A stretch of DNA of 64,000 nucleotides from Udeniomyces pyricola. Taxonomy: Eukaryota > Basidiomycota > Tremellomycetes > Cystofilobasidiales > Mrakiaceae. Positions 35,386 through 48,371 of the stretch are shown in pieces (positions within the stretch are counted from its first letter, which is position 1; each line of letters starts with the position of its first letter). Both the position numbers and the translations under genes were made by a program. The notes beneath the pieces were generated by a model that saw only the letters and a program-made list of their open reading frames with translations, made no database searches and was not told the DNA's origin. The stretch spans positions 212,706 through 276,705 of the forward strand of contig BCIK01000002.1 in assembly GCA_039545295.1 (NCBI GenBank), written 5' to 3'.

Positions 35386-37445
35386 ATGTCTTCCACCACC
35401 AACACCAACACCCCCGAGGTCCCTGCCAAGTTTACCGGATGGGGTGCCTTTGACAAGAACTCCATCAAGGGAGAGCTCAAGAAGTTTGACTACGAGCCCA
35501 AGAAGTGCGCTTTTCTCTCCCATCCATCCGCCCATTGAATTCCGTTCCCCTTGATTTCTCTCATATATAGCTCGCCCACCCGATCTTGTCTCGTGCACGC
35601 ATGTCGGAGTCCGTGAGCTGACAAAAGACTCAATTTGGTTCCTTTCGGCTTCGTCGTATTAGGTGGGACGAGACCGACGTTGACATCAAGGTAAGAGGCT
35701 TTCTCTCTCTACTTTGTCGCCACTTTCCACGTCATCAGCGCCTTTCTTTCCCATCGCTGACATCCTGCCTCTTCACCATCTTCGTCTCTTTCCCTTTTTC
35801 AGATCGACTACTGCGGTATCTGTGCCTCTGATCTCCACACCATGTCTTCTGGTTGGTCCGACAACGTCGACTACCCTCAGGTTGTCGGCCACGAGATTGT
35901 CGGTAAGGCCGTTCGCGTCGGTTCCGAGGTCAAGGGCATCAAGGTCGGAGACCTCGTCGGTGTCGGTGCTCAATCCGATTCGTGCCAGTCGTGTGGCCTT
36001 TGCAACGAGGGTCGAGAGTCTTACTGCCCTGAGATGGTCGGTACCTACGCCGGTAACTTCAAGAAGGGTAACGGCAAGGGCGACAAGAGCTACGGAGGTG
36101 AGAGACCCTTTTTCCTTGCCTTATTCTGGTTTTTATTCTCCTCTTGGTGACCGCCGTTCTACGGCGTTCGTTTGCGAAGGACGAGACACTGATCTATTTG
36201 CTCTGATGCTCATGTCATTAGGTTACGCCAACTACGCTCGAGTTCCCTCGCACTTTGTCATCCCCATCCCTGCGGGTGTTGACCCGTAAGTCATCGCATG
36301 CCTCCCAACAAACAAACCTTTCCATCATAACGTGACTCCTTGGCTCATACTAGTCTTTTCTCTTTGATGCGTGTGCTCTTGTTTTCTCCCCTCAGCGCCG
36401 AGGCTGGACCTGCTATGTGCGGTGGAGCTACCGTTTTCTCTCCCCTTAAGCAGTACGGCGCCGGAGAGACCGCTAAGGAGGTTGGAGTTGTCGGAATCGG
36501 AGGTCTTGGTCACTTCGGTACGTTTCATCAAGTTCAGGTCCCCTCCCCTTCCTCCCCCTCACAAACGAATTGAGAGAAAAATAAAGGAAAACTCAAAGCC
36601 TAACGTCTCGTATCTTTGCTCGTGATTATTCAATCTCTTATTTTATTTATTTTTTTGCTCTCCAGCTCTTCTCTTTGCCAAGGCTCTCGGCGCCAACGTC
36701 ACTGCCATCTCGCACTCGGACTCCAAGAAGGCCGATGCTGAGAAGATGGGCGCGACCAAGTTCATCGCGACCGGCGATGGATCGCCCGCTAACTTTGCGG
36801 AACACGTCCGATCGTTGGACCTCATCATGTTCGTTTCGCCACTAGAGACCTTAGCTCCTCTTGTTTGGGTTATCTGATCGTTTGACCTTAAAAGGCTGAC
36901 TTCTTTTGGCCTTTGCTCTTTTCTTTTTCTTTCTTTCTCTCATTCGTTGTCGTCTACAGCTGCACTGTCAACTCCCCTGACATGCCCGTCTCCGGTTACC
37001 TCTCCCTCCTCAAGCCCGGTAAGACCATGGTCCTCCTCGGTCTCCCCGATAGTGGTTTCCCGAGCTTCCACCCGGGACCCCTCATCATGAGCAACGTCTC
37101 TCTCGCCGGATCCCTCATCGCTCCCCCCCACGTCATCAAGGAGATGCTCGACTTGATGGTCGAGAAGGACGTTCACCCTTGGATCAAGAAGAGTGCGTGC
37201 CCCCCCCCCCCTCTCTCTCTCTCCTTTGTCTTTTGTCAAAACATTCTTTTCCCGTGTGTGTGTTCCGGTTGGACGGATGACTGATAGGAACCTCTCCGTT
37301 TCTCTTTCTCGTTTGAAATCTTTTCTTGTTCCTTGCTCCTTTTCATCCTGTTTTAGTCTCGATGGACGACGTCAACCAGGCCGTCGTCGACATGGAGAAC
37401 TCCAAGGCTCGATACCGATACGTCCTTTGCAACAACGCCGAGTAA
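35386..37445 (+). CDS. Zinc-dependent NADP(H) alcohol dehydrogenase, ADH6/CAD type
   Basis: A medium-chain dehydrogenase/reductase that interconverts alcohols and aldehydes, cytosolic by default. The start MSSTTNTNTPEVPAKFTGWG follows a C/T-rich leader; an upstream in-frame ATG at 35146 lies in that leader and was rejected. Catalytic zinc ligands are in IDYCGICASDLH and VGHEIVG. The four structural-zinc cysteines are in SDSCQSCGLCNEGRESYC. The cofactor loop is VVGIGGLGHFALLFAKALGA, followed by SHSDSKK, where Ser rather than Asp suggests NADP(H). The end reads MDDVNQAVVDMENSKARYRY. This pattern matches yeast ADH6/ADH7 and cinnamyl alcohol dehydrogenases with broad aldehyde range. A 28-nt exon (35663-35690) encodes most of WDETDVDIK. 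Confidence 0.93.
35663..35690 (+). other. 28-nt exon of the alcohol dehydrogenase
   Basis: Bounded by ATTAG and GTAAGA, it joins KK to WDETDVDIK and then IDYCGIC, with the frame kept on both sides. Confidence 0.85.
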
Positions 37446-38743
37446 ACTTCGGAATCGCACCCAAAAGGATGAACCCCACCACGCCAGGCTAGACCACGAA
37501 TCCCTAGATCCTTGTAGATCAAGTCTTCGTTTCATAGATGTTTCTTCTTCTCCCTTTCCTTAGACGTTCTTTTTTTCGTACTTTGGGTGGGTTATATGTA
37601 TCGATTAGATGGTGATGATGCTTTCGATTGGTCAAACTAGATGTGAAAGATCGAATATAACATCAAAGAGTACCTCTGTAGGAGACACACATACATGTGT
37701 AGTAGGATATTAATACGCACATATGCATGCTGATTATCGACTCAAATTTCCCCGCTTCAACATACAACGGCTTGTGTACGTACGTAGCATCGTGCATGCA
37801 GAGTATACCCGTCCCGATTTAGTCGACGTCCGAATCGACTAGCTAGAACCGAGCGATCCTAACGCATAGACGTATAACGCCGACATCAGTTGTCGGCAAC
37901 CACTCTGCACTCATGAAAGGCCCCAATTAGCTCAAATCAGCTGCCTGCCAGCTTGCCGCGCCCGCCGTTGAAGAACGGTGTTATGATGATCGCAGTTCCT
38001 CGAAGTAGTACCGGCCGACGGCTCGAAAGTTGTAGCTGATATCAATATCAAAGTTGTAAGAGGGGGCCCGATGTTTGCAGCAGCCATGAGAACTGCATGC
38101 AGACCGAGTCGACCGGGTGATATTCAGTCTAGCTAATCTCGCGGAGTGGCAATATGTATGTGGCTGCGTCAGCCGACAGAACTCTGTCACATGCAGTTCT
38201 GTTTCTGTTGTTGTTGTTTCTCCCATCCGTAAGCGCGTTGCCGTGGGTCTGATATTTATCGACTATCTCCGATCACTCATTCGACGTTTGGTCCACCCGG
38301 AGTTGGCCGTGGTCGCGTTGCCGCTCATGCGTGTAAAAATGACCGGCGTGCGACGTTGAACAAGATTTTGAATGACAAGTTGATTGAATATTGAATCCCT
38401 GCGCTGCCGCCGGCCCTGCGGCCCTACTGCCGGTGGTTTGGATTCGACGTTCGACAACTACGGAGCTCCACTTCTTTCTTAAACCCGGATTGACCTGAAG
38501 TGTGGAGGCCCTCGAGACTCTAGCCGACGAGTACCGAGTGAAAGAATCTTTCCTATAATGCCAACATCCCCCCATGGGGTTTTTTCTTCCTTCTTCTTAC
38601 CATCATCAATCATCTCCTGCCCTCTGCTTCTTTCCCCCAGGATTTCTCCATCCACCCCTCCTTCTGGCCCCCACGCTTTCCCCCACCCTTCTTCCCCTCG
38701 CTATCCCTCCTCTTATATCTTCCCCATTTCTGACATCACAACT
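37446..38743. other. Intergenic region before the permease gene
   Basis: AT-rich 3' sequence to about 37740, scattered CATGCA and TCGACT words, then from about 38580 a C/T-rich leader up to the permease start at 38744. I see no supported gene; small minus-strand frames near 38000-38570 have no recognisable domain. Confidence 0.5.
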
Positions 38744-41700
38744 ATGGACGTAGACGCCAAAGCCGACCCTGACACCAAGCTCGAGGACTTTCAGCTAGAA
38801 GACAATGATGTCGATGGACCGATCAAGTCGTATGACTTGGCCGAAGCCGCTGGTATCGCCGACCGACCGGCGCTCGAGAGACGGCTCGTACGAAAGATCG
38901 ACTTTCGGTTATCGATCCTCGTCTTGATTTACATCACCAATTACATCGATCGGGCCGCATTGTCGGCGGCGAGATTGAAAGGATTCGAGGAGGACTTGAA
39001 GTTGACGGGAAGGGAGTTTGACACGCTTTTATCGTGAGTGTTTTTTTTTCTTCTTCTTCTTCTTCTTTCTTTCCTTTCCTTTCTTCTTTTTTTTCTCTCT
39101 TTTCCTTCTATAAACCTTCCTGATCTCTGTCACCGAGCTCAATATATCCCATTCTTTTCCATGTGTCAACTAGGGTTCTCTACGTCGGTTACATCACGAT
39201 GCAAGTGCCTTCGAACCTCCTCCTTGCCAAGATGGGTCGACCTTCCATCTACCTTCCCTCTTGCGTCGCCGTCTGGGGCGCCATCTCCCTCCTCACCGGT
39301 GTCTCACACAACTTCATCGGCGCACTCTTGACGAGGGTACGTTTCCTCCTTCTCGGCCACACGATACTTCTAAAGCAGTTCATGATGGAACAAACTTGGA
39401 GTGTCTGGAGTTTATATATCATTTCTCTTTAACCGAATGCTTATTTGACATTTTGCGCTTCGTCTCCCACAGTTCTTCCTTGGGTAAATCCGCTTCTTTC
39501 ATCTCTTCTGGCAGATGTCTCTACCCACCCTCTTCCGTTACAATAGTCGTACCTGAAAGTACATTTTACTAACTTATACTTTCTCCATCCCTTGACAAAC
39601 GACTTGAACGAACCGCCGCATGTAGCGTCGTCGAAAGTTCTTTCTTCCCCGGAGCTCTCTACCTCATCTCTTGCTGGTACACTAAGAGCGAGCTCGGCTT
39701 GCGAACGAGTATCCTCTTTGCGGGCTCGTTGATTTCCAACGCGTTCGGACCCTTGTTGGCAGCGGGCGTGCTGGGAACTATGGATGGAAAACTCGGTCAA
39801 GCCGCTTGGAAGTGAGTCGTATACTGTTTTTTTTTTATTATTATTTTTGAAATTGACGATGATTAGCCGAGACAGACGGGTCGAATGTGAAAGGGTCCTG
39901 TAGCATGCATCTCGAGTTCAGAACCTGATGCTTAACGTTTTGTTTTATTTAATCTCTTTGTGATCGGTCGACTTCAGGTGGCTGTTCTACATTGAAGGAT
40001 CTGCTACGGTCGCTATCGCCCTCGTCGCGTTCTTCTGGCTTCCCGACGTAAGTAATTACTCAGTTGGGCTTCTCTGCCCCCAGATTCATCAAGACTATTA
40101 TAAGCTTCGTTTTCTTCACCAATCCATCTACATGTGTGCTGACGCATCAGCAACTCAATTCTTGATCCACCTTTCTATCCCATGTGTTCTCTTCGCTCGC
40201 CTAATCGATACTCCACATATACACACCGACACACACACACAGCTTCCTCACAACACTCGTCGTGGGTTCTCTGACGAAGAAAAGACGCTCGCTCGAATCC
40301 GTCTGGAAGAGGACGCCGGAGAGAAGGATGATTCAGCCGCCATCACGGGTAAAGAGATCAAAGAGGCTTTGGTCTCGGTCTTGACGGATTTCAAAGTAAG
40401 TAGTTCCTGTATGATGGGCATCATGTCCTTGAGCTCTATCTTTATGGAAGATTCATTCTGTATTCGCATAGAATCGGATCCTGTCGCTATAAGTCCAGTC
40501 GGTCAGATCACTCACCCTTGGTTTGAACGACCTGGCCGTTGTGTGTCCTCTTTTTTTTTTCTTTTTTTTTTTTTCTTTTTTTTTTTTTCTCTATTCTCAC
40601 AGGTCTGGTTCATGGCTCTTAGTCTTACCGCCATGGTCATCGGTCTCTCCTTCAACGCGTTTACTCCAACCATCGTCGCCACCCTCGGCTACAACTCGAC
40701 GATCTCCCTTCTCCTCTGTGCGCCTCCGTTCGTATTTGCGACGATCTGCGCGTTCCTCAACGCGAGGCACTCGGATAAGACACAGGAAAGGACGATGCAT
40801 ATCATCGGTCCGCTTTGCTTGGGTTCCATTGGGTTCATCATTGGTGAGATCAAATTTCATCTGTGAAGTCGAAGCCAAACCAAACTGTCATCAATGATCG
40901 TAGCCAGATATCTCATCAATGATCGTAGCCAGATATCTCATCGATAAGCAACAAGGCTAATCACTTCTTTTGTTTGTATTTGGGGTATGTTACTCGTTGA
41001 CCACGGATGTTATTGGGAATGTTCAGCTATGGCTTCGGACAAGCTCGCCGCGCGATACGTCGCCATCTTCCTTATGGCTGCTAGTTACTCGGCGTTTGTC
41101 GTCTTTTACGCGTGAGTGAATCCATCCCGTCGCTTCTCGACACGCCATCTCTGTCTGAAAAGACAGTAGAATGAATCAGACGGCAGGACCAGCCGAAGAT
41201 TGATTGCTCCATTAGATACTGAACGGTTCGAATCCCCTCTTTTGATTCGTATTTGACGGAATCATCAGATGGATCTCGTCTTCGTTCCCAAGACCTCCCA
41301 TGAGACGATCCATTGCCCTTGCACTCATCAACGCGACCTCTCAGGTAAGTTTCTTTGCCTCAATATCCCGGCCGGCCCATTTGTATTGGGCTGAGCCAAC
41401 GGACAAAGAACGTGGTTTCGATGACATCACTGGTCCGCAGGCCTTTTACTCATCATCACATCGTCCTCCCGTCTTCACACTTATACCCTTGCATCACTAG
41501 CTCGGCAATATTGCAGGATCGTACCAATACCCTAAAGGCTGGGGACCCTCTTACCTGAAATCCTTTGCGATTGCGATTGCTTGTTTCGCGTTCTGCATCT
41601 GTGGCGTGCTGTTCCATCGACGAACGCTCGCGAGGATGAACGCTCAGATCGAGGCCCAGGAACGGTTCGAGCAGGAGCATGAGGATGAACCAGAGGTGCT

Positions 41701-41756
41701 GCAAGGAGTGGTGAAGATGGTTAACGTCCCAAGAGGGTTCAGGTTCATGCTTTGAT
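38744..41756 (+). CDS. Major facilitator permease, anion:cation symporter (DAL5-like)
   Basis: A 12-helix type transporter of the fungal allantoate/nicotinate/vitamin permease group (ACS family), expected in the plasma membrane. The start MDVDAKADPDTK was preferred over an in-frame ATG at 38558 within the C/T leader. The cytosolic N end leads to ERRLVRKIDFRLSILVLIYI and TNYIDRAALSAARLKGFEED. Then come VLYVGYITMQVPSNLLLAKM, the VVESSFFPGALYLISCWYTK block, LFAGSLISNAFGPLLAAGVL, and WKWLFYIEGSATVAIALVAF ending in WLPD. The second half includes FMALSLTAMVIGLSFNAFTP, ARYVAIFLMAASYSAFVVFY, ALALINATSQLGNIAGSYQY and YLKSFAIAIACFAFCICGVL, with an acidic tail ending GFRFML. Substrate cannot be told from sequence. 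One intron carries a 25-bp tandem duplication. Confidence 0.9.
40890..40939. repeat. 25-bp perfect tandem duplication in a permease intron
   Basis: The 25-bp unit beginning ATCAATGATCGTAGCC occurs at 40890-40914 and again at 40915-40939 with no mismatch. It lies in the intron between the exons encoding LGSIGFII and AMASDKLAARYV. Confidence 0.95.
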
Positions 41757-42253
41757 GGAAGGGGGTTTGCACGTTACTTTTATATAGTTGTCCGGTTGTT
41801 TTGCTGTAATTTGCTCTGCTACTAATTAGCATGTTAGTCTCCTCATGGTCTTTGTTTGTTGGATTTAATCTCGTTATTGTGGTGCACGCTTCTGTTGCAG
41901 GATGGTTGTATAAGACAATGAACGGTTCTATGTTAATATATAGATGCGAAATTCAAGCCGGCTTCGATTTAAATATGATTGAAGGAAGTGAACGAATCTC
42001 CCGATGATGAATGCTATGGAATCAAAGGAGTGTATGATGGATGAATTTGGATGAATGAACAGATTGAATAAATAGATCGATAAAAACACGCTTCTTGTGT
42101 GCTCCGCGGGTAAGGCAGATAACCGGACCGGACTTGATCTCCGCAACCCATGAGCCACTCAGAACCACCGTGAACCGCCGGTGCCCGGTGTCCATTCTAT
42201 TCGTCTGGCCTGCCTCTCCTTTCATCTCCAACGTGCACGTTATCCTCAAACCA
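41757..42253. other. Intergenic region before PEX6
   Basis: An AT-rich 3' region of the permease gene, then the PEX6 promoter. An in-frame ATG at 42095 could extend PEX6 but was not preferred. No other gene is seen. Confidence 0.5.
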
Positions 42254-45200
42254 ATGTCCCTCTTCTTCCGGCCCAATCTCCCTCGTACCTCCTCTATACT
42301 GACCGACCAGACCCTCGCATCGCTCTACCTCGAGCCCCTCAGCCGGGCATCCTACGCCTGCGCGACCCAGTCGCCCGACGACCTTCTCGACTTCCTTGCT
42401 CAACAACCGACGCGACTCCTCCGGACCGGCGATGTCCTTACCTTGCCCTCTCCCGTCAATCATGATTCTGCCGACAGCGATACCAGCAGCAGAGACCGCT
42501 CTAACGCTAAAGCTGATGTTGTTGCATTCAGGATTGTCATGACGGAGCCCGCAAGAGTCGGAGTCTTTGTGGCAGAGAGGCAGAGCGATCGCGAGGAAGA
42601 TGGAGATGGGAGCACCAGCGTCAGCAACGGCACCGCCGCCAACGACAGTGACGACGGACATGACGCCTTGGTTCCGACAGAGATCATCATAGGACCCTGG
42701 AAAGATCAGTCAGATCAGTCTTCTGCTCCAGACGAGTCCACGGGTGGCGGTGGCTCAAACGGACAGCTACATCAGCATCATGCTCGTTCTTCTTCTTCCC
42801 AATCCTCGTCTTCCTCCTCAGACCGGACTGTCCAACCTTGCCCTCCCACTCCATCCTACGTCTCGTCTCAGACAGTCTCCTCTCATCGAGACCGAGATTC
42901 TAACGTCGACTCGGACTCCGATTCGGACGATGACGACCTCGACTTTGAAATCTCGCCTTCCTTCCTCCAATCTGCTCTTCTCGGTCCGTCCTTCTCGACA
43001 CCTTCGCCAACCCCGCCTTCGCCGACCTCTTACGACCCCACGAAGTCCTCTTCATCCTCGCACTCGTCCTCCAACTTTCTCAACTCGGCTCCTTCTAGTC
43101 ATGTCAAAACATCCTTCCCTGCCGTGCCACTCGCGCGGCCTCGACGGCGACGAACGAGTGAAGGAAACAACCTTGCCGCTCAAGGCAACGCGCTAGATGA
43201 AGAGGAGGACATGGCTGTCTGGGTCAAGACAAAAACGCTTGGAGAAGTGGGAGCGTTTGATGGCGACTGGGTGAGCATGTACTCTGGCTGGTAGAGCTGC
43301 TTAATTCGATCAGCGGAGTGATCCTGATATGTTCTGTCCCTTGCGGCTCTCTTTACTCTGGCGTCCCCTGCTCCATCCCAAAAGGTCGCCATTCGAGCCG
43401 GTCCGATAGAAACGGGCTTGTTCAGCGATGACTGGAGACTTGTCAGGATCTACGCCCAAGATGAAGAGGGATCGGATGGAACGCCTTCCGGGTGAGCTCG
43501 GCCCCATCTTGTGTACATTAGCCTGATGATGCCAATTGATCGCTAACCTACCTATGCATCTCTCTCTCCTCTACTTCTGCTTGTCAGAGCTTTTGTTCCT
43601 CCATTACTTTTGCACAACCTTTTGCCTCTCGCCCATCCCAATTCGGCACCTTCCTCCTCGTGCATTCACCTCCAACTCCTTCCGACGCCCTTCCCGCCCT
43701 TTATCACCTCGTCCACATTCTCACCCCCGCCACTGCCGACCGCCGTGTCTCTCACCCTAGCTAGGCTTTCCTCGCCCGCGGCCAACAACAAGCTTCTCCA
43801 GCCTCAGGTCTTTCGAAGTTTACGATCGTTTTTTGAACGAAGTAGCGGACAGGACCCAAAAGGCAAAGGCCGAGAGGTCGGGAAAGACGAAAAGAAGGAA
43901 GGTTCCGAAGGGGTCGGAAGGGTCCTCAAAGTGGGCGATTTGATTGGCTTTGCCATCGATGAGATTCTCGAGGAGCAAGAGCCTGTGCAAGAGAATGAAG
44001 ATGGATCGGAAGGGGAGAGTCAAGAGAGGGAAGTCGCGTCCCAACCGTCGACCACCGTCTTTTTCGTCGTCACTCATCTTGAGTTGGCCCCTGATACAAC
44101 CAGTTCGTTCAAGGCGAGCGATCAATCGTGGTCGACTAAAGCGGCTCGGGGTGACTTTGGCGTGCGGATCGACCCAAGCGTGACAAAGCTCGTTCAAACG
44201 GGCGTCAACGTCGGTCGAGGCGTCGGCGGAAGATTCGTCGAGTATTCAAACATCCGTGAGCTTCTTTTCCTTTCGGTTATAACCCAGGTCATACACATTT
44301 ATAGATTGTGAGGAGAGCCAAAGGTGTTTTGTTTGGGTGGCTAACAGATATCACGTTCATTTTCTCATCCATCTTTCTCTTTTCAGACTGCCCAATCAAA
44401 TGGCACGATCCTGAGTCGGCCTCACCCATTGCTCTTGAGATCCGGTCCATCGTGGAAGCCTCCATGCTGGCCGATATGAGCAGCTATGAGTTACGGCCAT
44501 CCATCTTGCTGAAGGGAGCCCGAGGAAGTGGCAAGAGGGCCCTCGTTCGAGGCGTTGCCCTCGAATTAGGTGTCGGCGTCATGGAGGTGAGCGTAACCTG
44601 ATCCCTCCTCAACCTCGAGAGAGTTACAAATCGCTGACTTCCTCCCGCTCTTGGTTTCTATTAGGTAAACTGCTATGATTTGGTGCAAGATACAGACCTG
44701 AAGACCGAGGGCACGCTTCGAGCTCGATTCGACAGAGCTTCGACGGCAAGCCCGTGCATCCTTCTTCTTCGCCATATTGAAGCTCTCGCTCGCAAAGGTC
44801 AATCTCTCGAAACAGGCAAAGGTAGGTCCTTTGTTTTTCGTTCTTCTCTAATTTCCTCTCGGGATGTAGGGATGGCGACGTGTCGTTCTAGTCCTGATGA
44901 CATCTACTATATGCGCTACGGATGATGGCAGAGCCTCAAATCGCCAAGGTTCTTCAGGAATGTATCGAGTCCCTCTCCTCGACTTGGTCCTCATCGGGTT
45001 ATCCAGTGGTTGTCATCGGTACGGCATCGGATCCGGACAAGGTTCCCGTCGGGATTCTTGCGTGCTTCAAACATGAACTTGCGATCGAGGTAAGCCGTTG
45101 AACACACACTCTCACCCTTCTCTCGTTCCTCTCCGAATAGTTCCGGCATGGTTGTGACATGCGTACAATGCTGAGACATGTGCTGAGTATATTTTCCTGC

Positions 45201-47714
45201 CCAGGCACCGGACGAAAGGGAACGGTTCAAGATCCTTCGGTCGATCCTCGCTGAGACGCCAGTTGCGGCCGACGTCGATTTGACGTCGATAGCTGTCCAG
45301 ACGGCTGCTCTCGTCGCGCAGGACCTGGTCTCGCTCGTACAGAGAGCAAGTTTGGCGGCAATCACTCGAGTGACTCAGTATTCGTACGTATTGATGTCTT
45401 GAGAAGGGGGATGTGTTTGTGTTCTTGTGCTGCTTAGTGAGTTGATTTTGATATGTGATATTTCGCGCTTTCCCAGGTCTACGCCCCATCCTCTTCAGCA
45501 CCTCTCTCAGGCGGGCCTCGCTCTGACATCTGCCGACTTTCAGTCGGCTATCGATGCTGCCCGGACGGCTTATTCCGAGTCCATCGGAGCCCCCAAAATT
45601 CCCAACGTCACCTGGGACGACGTCGGAGGCCTCGCGAGCGTCAAGAGCGAGATTCTGGATACGATTGAGTTGCCATTGAAGAGACCCGAGTTGTTTGGCG
45701 AAGGTTTAAAGAAGAGAAGCGGTGAGTAATGCAGGCTTAGCAACCTCTTCACAATTAGAGATTTCCTGAAACTGAGCTTTGTTCGGATTTCTTTTTTTTT
45801 CATCTTGTTGGAATTAGGCATCCTCCTTTACGGTCCACCAGGGACAGGCAAAACCCTCCTCGCCAAAGCCGTTCGTGACGTTTTCTCTTTACGAGCCTTC
45901 CCCTACACAGTTCACCCTTCTTTCCTTTCGCACTTACCTACCTGAGTGCTTTGGTTGTTTGTTGTGTTAAACCGAAACAAAAACAAAAACAGGTCGCCAC
46001 ATCATGTAACCTCAACTTCTTCTCCGTCAAAGGACCCGAGCTCCTCAATATGTACATTGGAGAATCCGAAGCGAATGTTCGGAGGGTGTTCCAACGCGCT
46101 CGCGATGCCAAACCGTTCGTTGAACACTTTGCTTTGATCAAGCCTACATCCATGGAGTACTCATCTTCCTTGAGTTGGTGAGCGAGGGAGTAGCTTAGAC
46201 TGAACCAACTATCCTTCTTTTTGCTTTTCGATTCTTGTTTTACTTTCTTGACAGATGCGTTATTTTCTTTGATGAGCTCGATTCAGTCGCTCCCAAACGA
46301 GGCAACCAGGGCGATTGTACGTCCTATCGTCGTTATTTTTCGTTTCCCATCCACTGCCCCGTCTGTTTTGGTCTGGCTTCGTCCTCTATACGTCCATCCC
46401 TAATCTATATCTTTCTATCTGCCCTGCACGGTGTTCAACTCCCTCATCTTTCCTGCGCTCAACCCTTGAAGCTGGCGGTGTTATGGATCGGATTGTCTCC
46501 CAACTCCTCGCTGAACTCGACGGCATGACGTCTGGCAAGCAATCGACGTCGGATGTGTTTGTGATTGGAGCGACAAATCGACCGGATCTGTTGGATCCTG
46601 CATTGCTTCGACCCGGAAGGTTCGTTTCGTTTCTGTTCTCGACATGAAACTTCGACTGATCTGGACCCTTTACCGACTGTTAACCCAGACGATCTTGCTC
46701 GTCCTATGATGATAAAGACCAAGAAGTAATGCTCATCTACCTTGTTCTTGCCTGCTTTTTCGCCCTCCTTTTCTCCTTCATCCAGGTTCGACCGGATGCT
46801 CTACCTCGGCCTCTCCGATACCCATGAAGCTCAACGAACTATCCTTGAAGCTCTCACCCGCAAGTTTAAGCTCGACGACAACGATGACGGGATCGACCTC
46901 TTGACGAGTGTCGCTGAGCGATGCCCGTTCAATTACTCGGGTGCCGATTTCTATGCGCTCTGCTCAGACGCCATGCTCAAGGCCATGGCGAGAAAAGCGA
47001 AAGAGGTCGATGAGAGAATAGGTGAGAGATTTGCTTTGACAGACTGTGCGAGTGAAAGAAGACCGGAGCTTGAGAAAGAGGTATAAGGGAGGAAGGGAAA
47101 GAGTACCCTTAGATTAGACAATTCAATCTATCCGGCATGTTCGGTTACTGACCCTACTTTTTTTTCTTTCTATCCCTCTATTCCCCTATTCTCCTCTTCC
47201 TTGTTTATTATTATTATCATTTGTTTCTTTACGACAGCTCAACTGAATGCGCGACCTCGAGACCCCCTCTCACCACATCCGTATCCTCTGACGCCGCAGT
47301 ACTACCTTTCGGAGATGGCGACGGCGGCCGAGATCGACGTCCGCGTCGGGTCGGGCGATTTCCAGGCGGCCCTCGAGGAACTCGTGCCGAGCGTGTCGGA
47401 ACAGGAAATCCTTCATGTAGGTTCTTATCTTTTCTTGGGCTCGGATTAGGTGTGGGCACATGGGGAAATAAGACTTTTATTTGGTGGGAGAGGAAGTGAA
47501 GAAGAGGAGGAGTGAGGAAAATAGGGGGAGAGCAGGGAGTTCCGAATACCTCCTTGCAGAAAGCCGAAGAAACTTTGGCTTGGACGATCTATTTACTTTG
47601 ATCTCATCCTGACTTGACTGACGTTTCAATCTCCTCCCTCTCTCTCTCCCTCCCTTCCTTCCTTCCATCTATGTCTCCTTGCCGTGTATTCACGTACACA
47701 CCATCTCTCTCTCT

Positions 47715-47750
<36 letters not shown>

Positions 47751-47973
47751 TGATTCCCCACAGTACAAGAGCGTTCAACAACAGTTCTCTACGCCTCCCC
47801 GTCCTCCGGCTCCTTCATCGAACGGAACTATCGGTGAGATCGGCACCGCCAGTCTTCCAGCGGCGGCGGCTGGGGGTCTTGTCCAAGCGAAGGGGAAAGG
47901 GAAAGGGAAAGAGCGGGCGATGCCTGTGATGGTAAAGGCGGGATGGGATGGATCGGGTTCCGATGGAGAGTAG
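42254..47973 (+). CDS. PEX6: Peroxisomal biogenesis AAA ATPase PEX6
   Basis: PEX6 forms a heterohexamer with PEX1 that extracts ubiquitinated PEX5 receptor from the peroxisome membrane. The start [14 protein letters not shown] is preferred; an ATG 53 codons upstream is also in frame. The N region is Ser/Asp-rich and weakly conserved. D1 has a divergent Walker A ([20 protein letters not shown]) and, at the Walker B position, [10 protein letters not shown] with no Asp-Glu. D2 is canonical: [20 protein letters not shown], Walker [21 protein letters not shown], pore segment [20 protein letters not shown], Walker [33 protein letters not shown], and [20 protein letters not shown] with the arginine fingers. 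DELDS and the SGGVMDR segment are typical of PEX6. The tail after [16 protein letters not shown] is low-complexity and ends [10 protein letters not shown]. The last intron has a 34-T run. Confidence 0.95.
47716..47749. repeat. 34-nt T run in the last PEX6 intron
   Basis: An uninterrupted T run lies just before the last PEX6 acceptor (GTGATTCCCCACAG). It probably serves as, and has expanded from, the intron's polypyrimidine tract. Confidence 0.9.
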
Positions 47974-48340
47974 TTCCGACTGAAACGTGGAAAACAAGAA
48001 GAAGAAGAAAAAAAAAAGAAAAAAAAAAAACACCTAGTTTTCCGTCCAGGGATTATATATCATGGCACGTTTTTTCTTCTTCTTTTTTTTATCAGTAGAT
48101 TCGATGGATCACTTTTCTTCTTTCTGATCGTGCGACGATCCAATGAGAGTCGGATATGATGTCAAATGACGGGTGAGAAAGGAGGGGGGAGGGGGGTGGG
48201 GAGAGGGAGTTAAGGGTTTCAAAAAGCGAAATCATGTATGTATGAATCATGTTGGGTATGTGAGTCGTTTGAGAAAAACAAAAAAGGGGGAAAGAAGAAA
48301 AATAAGTTTGAGAGGAGGAAAACTGAACAGAGACAAATGA

Positions 48341-48371
<31 letters not shown>

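Noticed and set aside
42095..42253. Upstream in-frame extension of PEX6
   Set aside because: The extra 53 residues look like translated leader; the ATG at 42254 opens directly into MSLFFRP and is more likely, though not proven.
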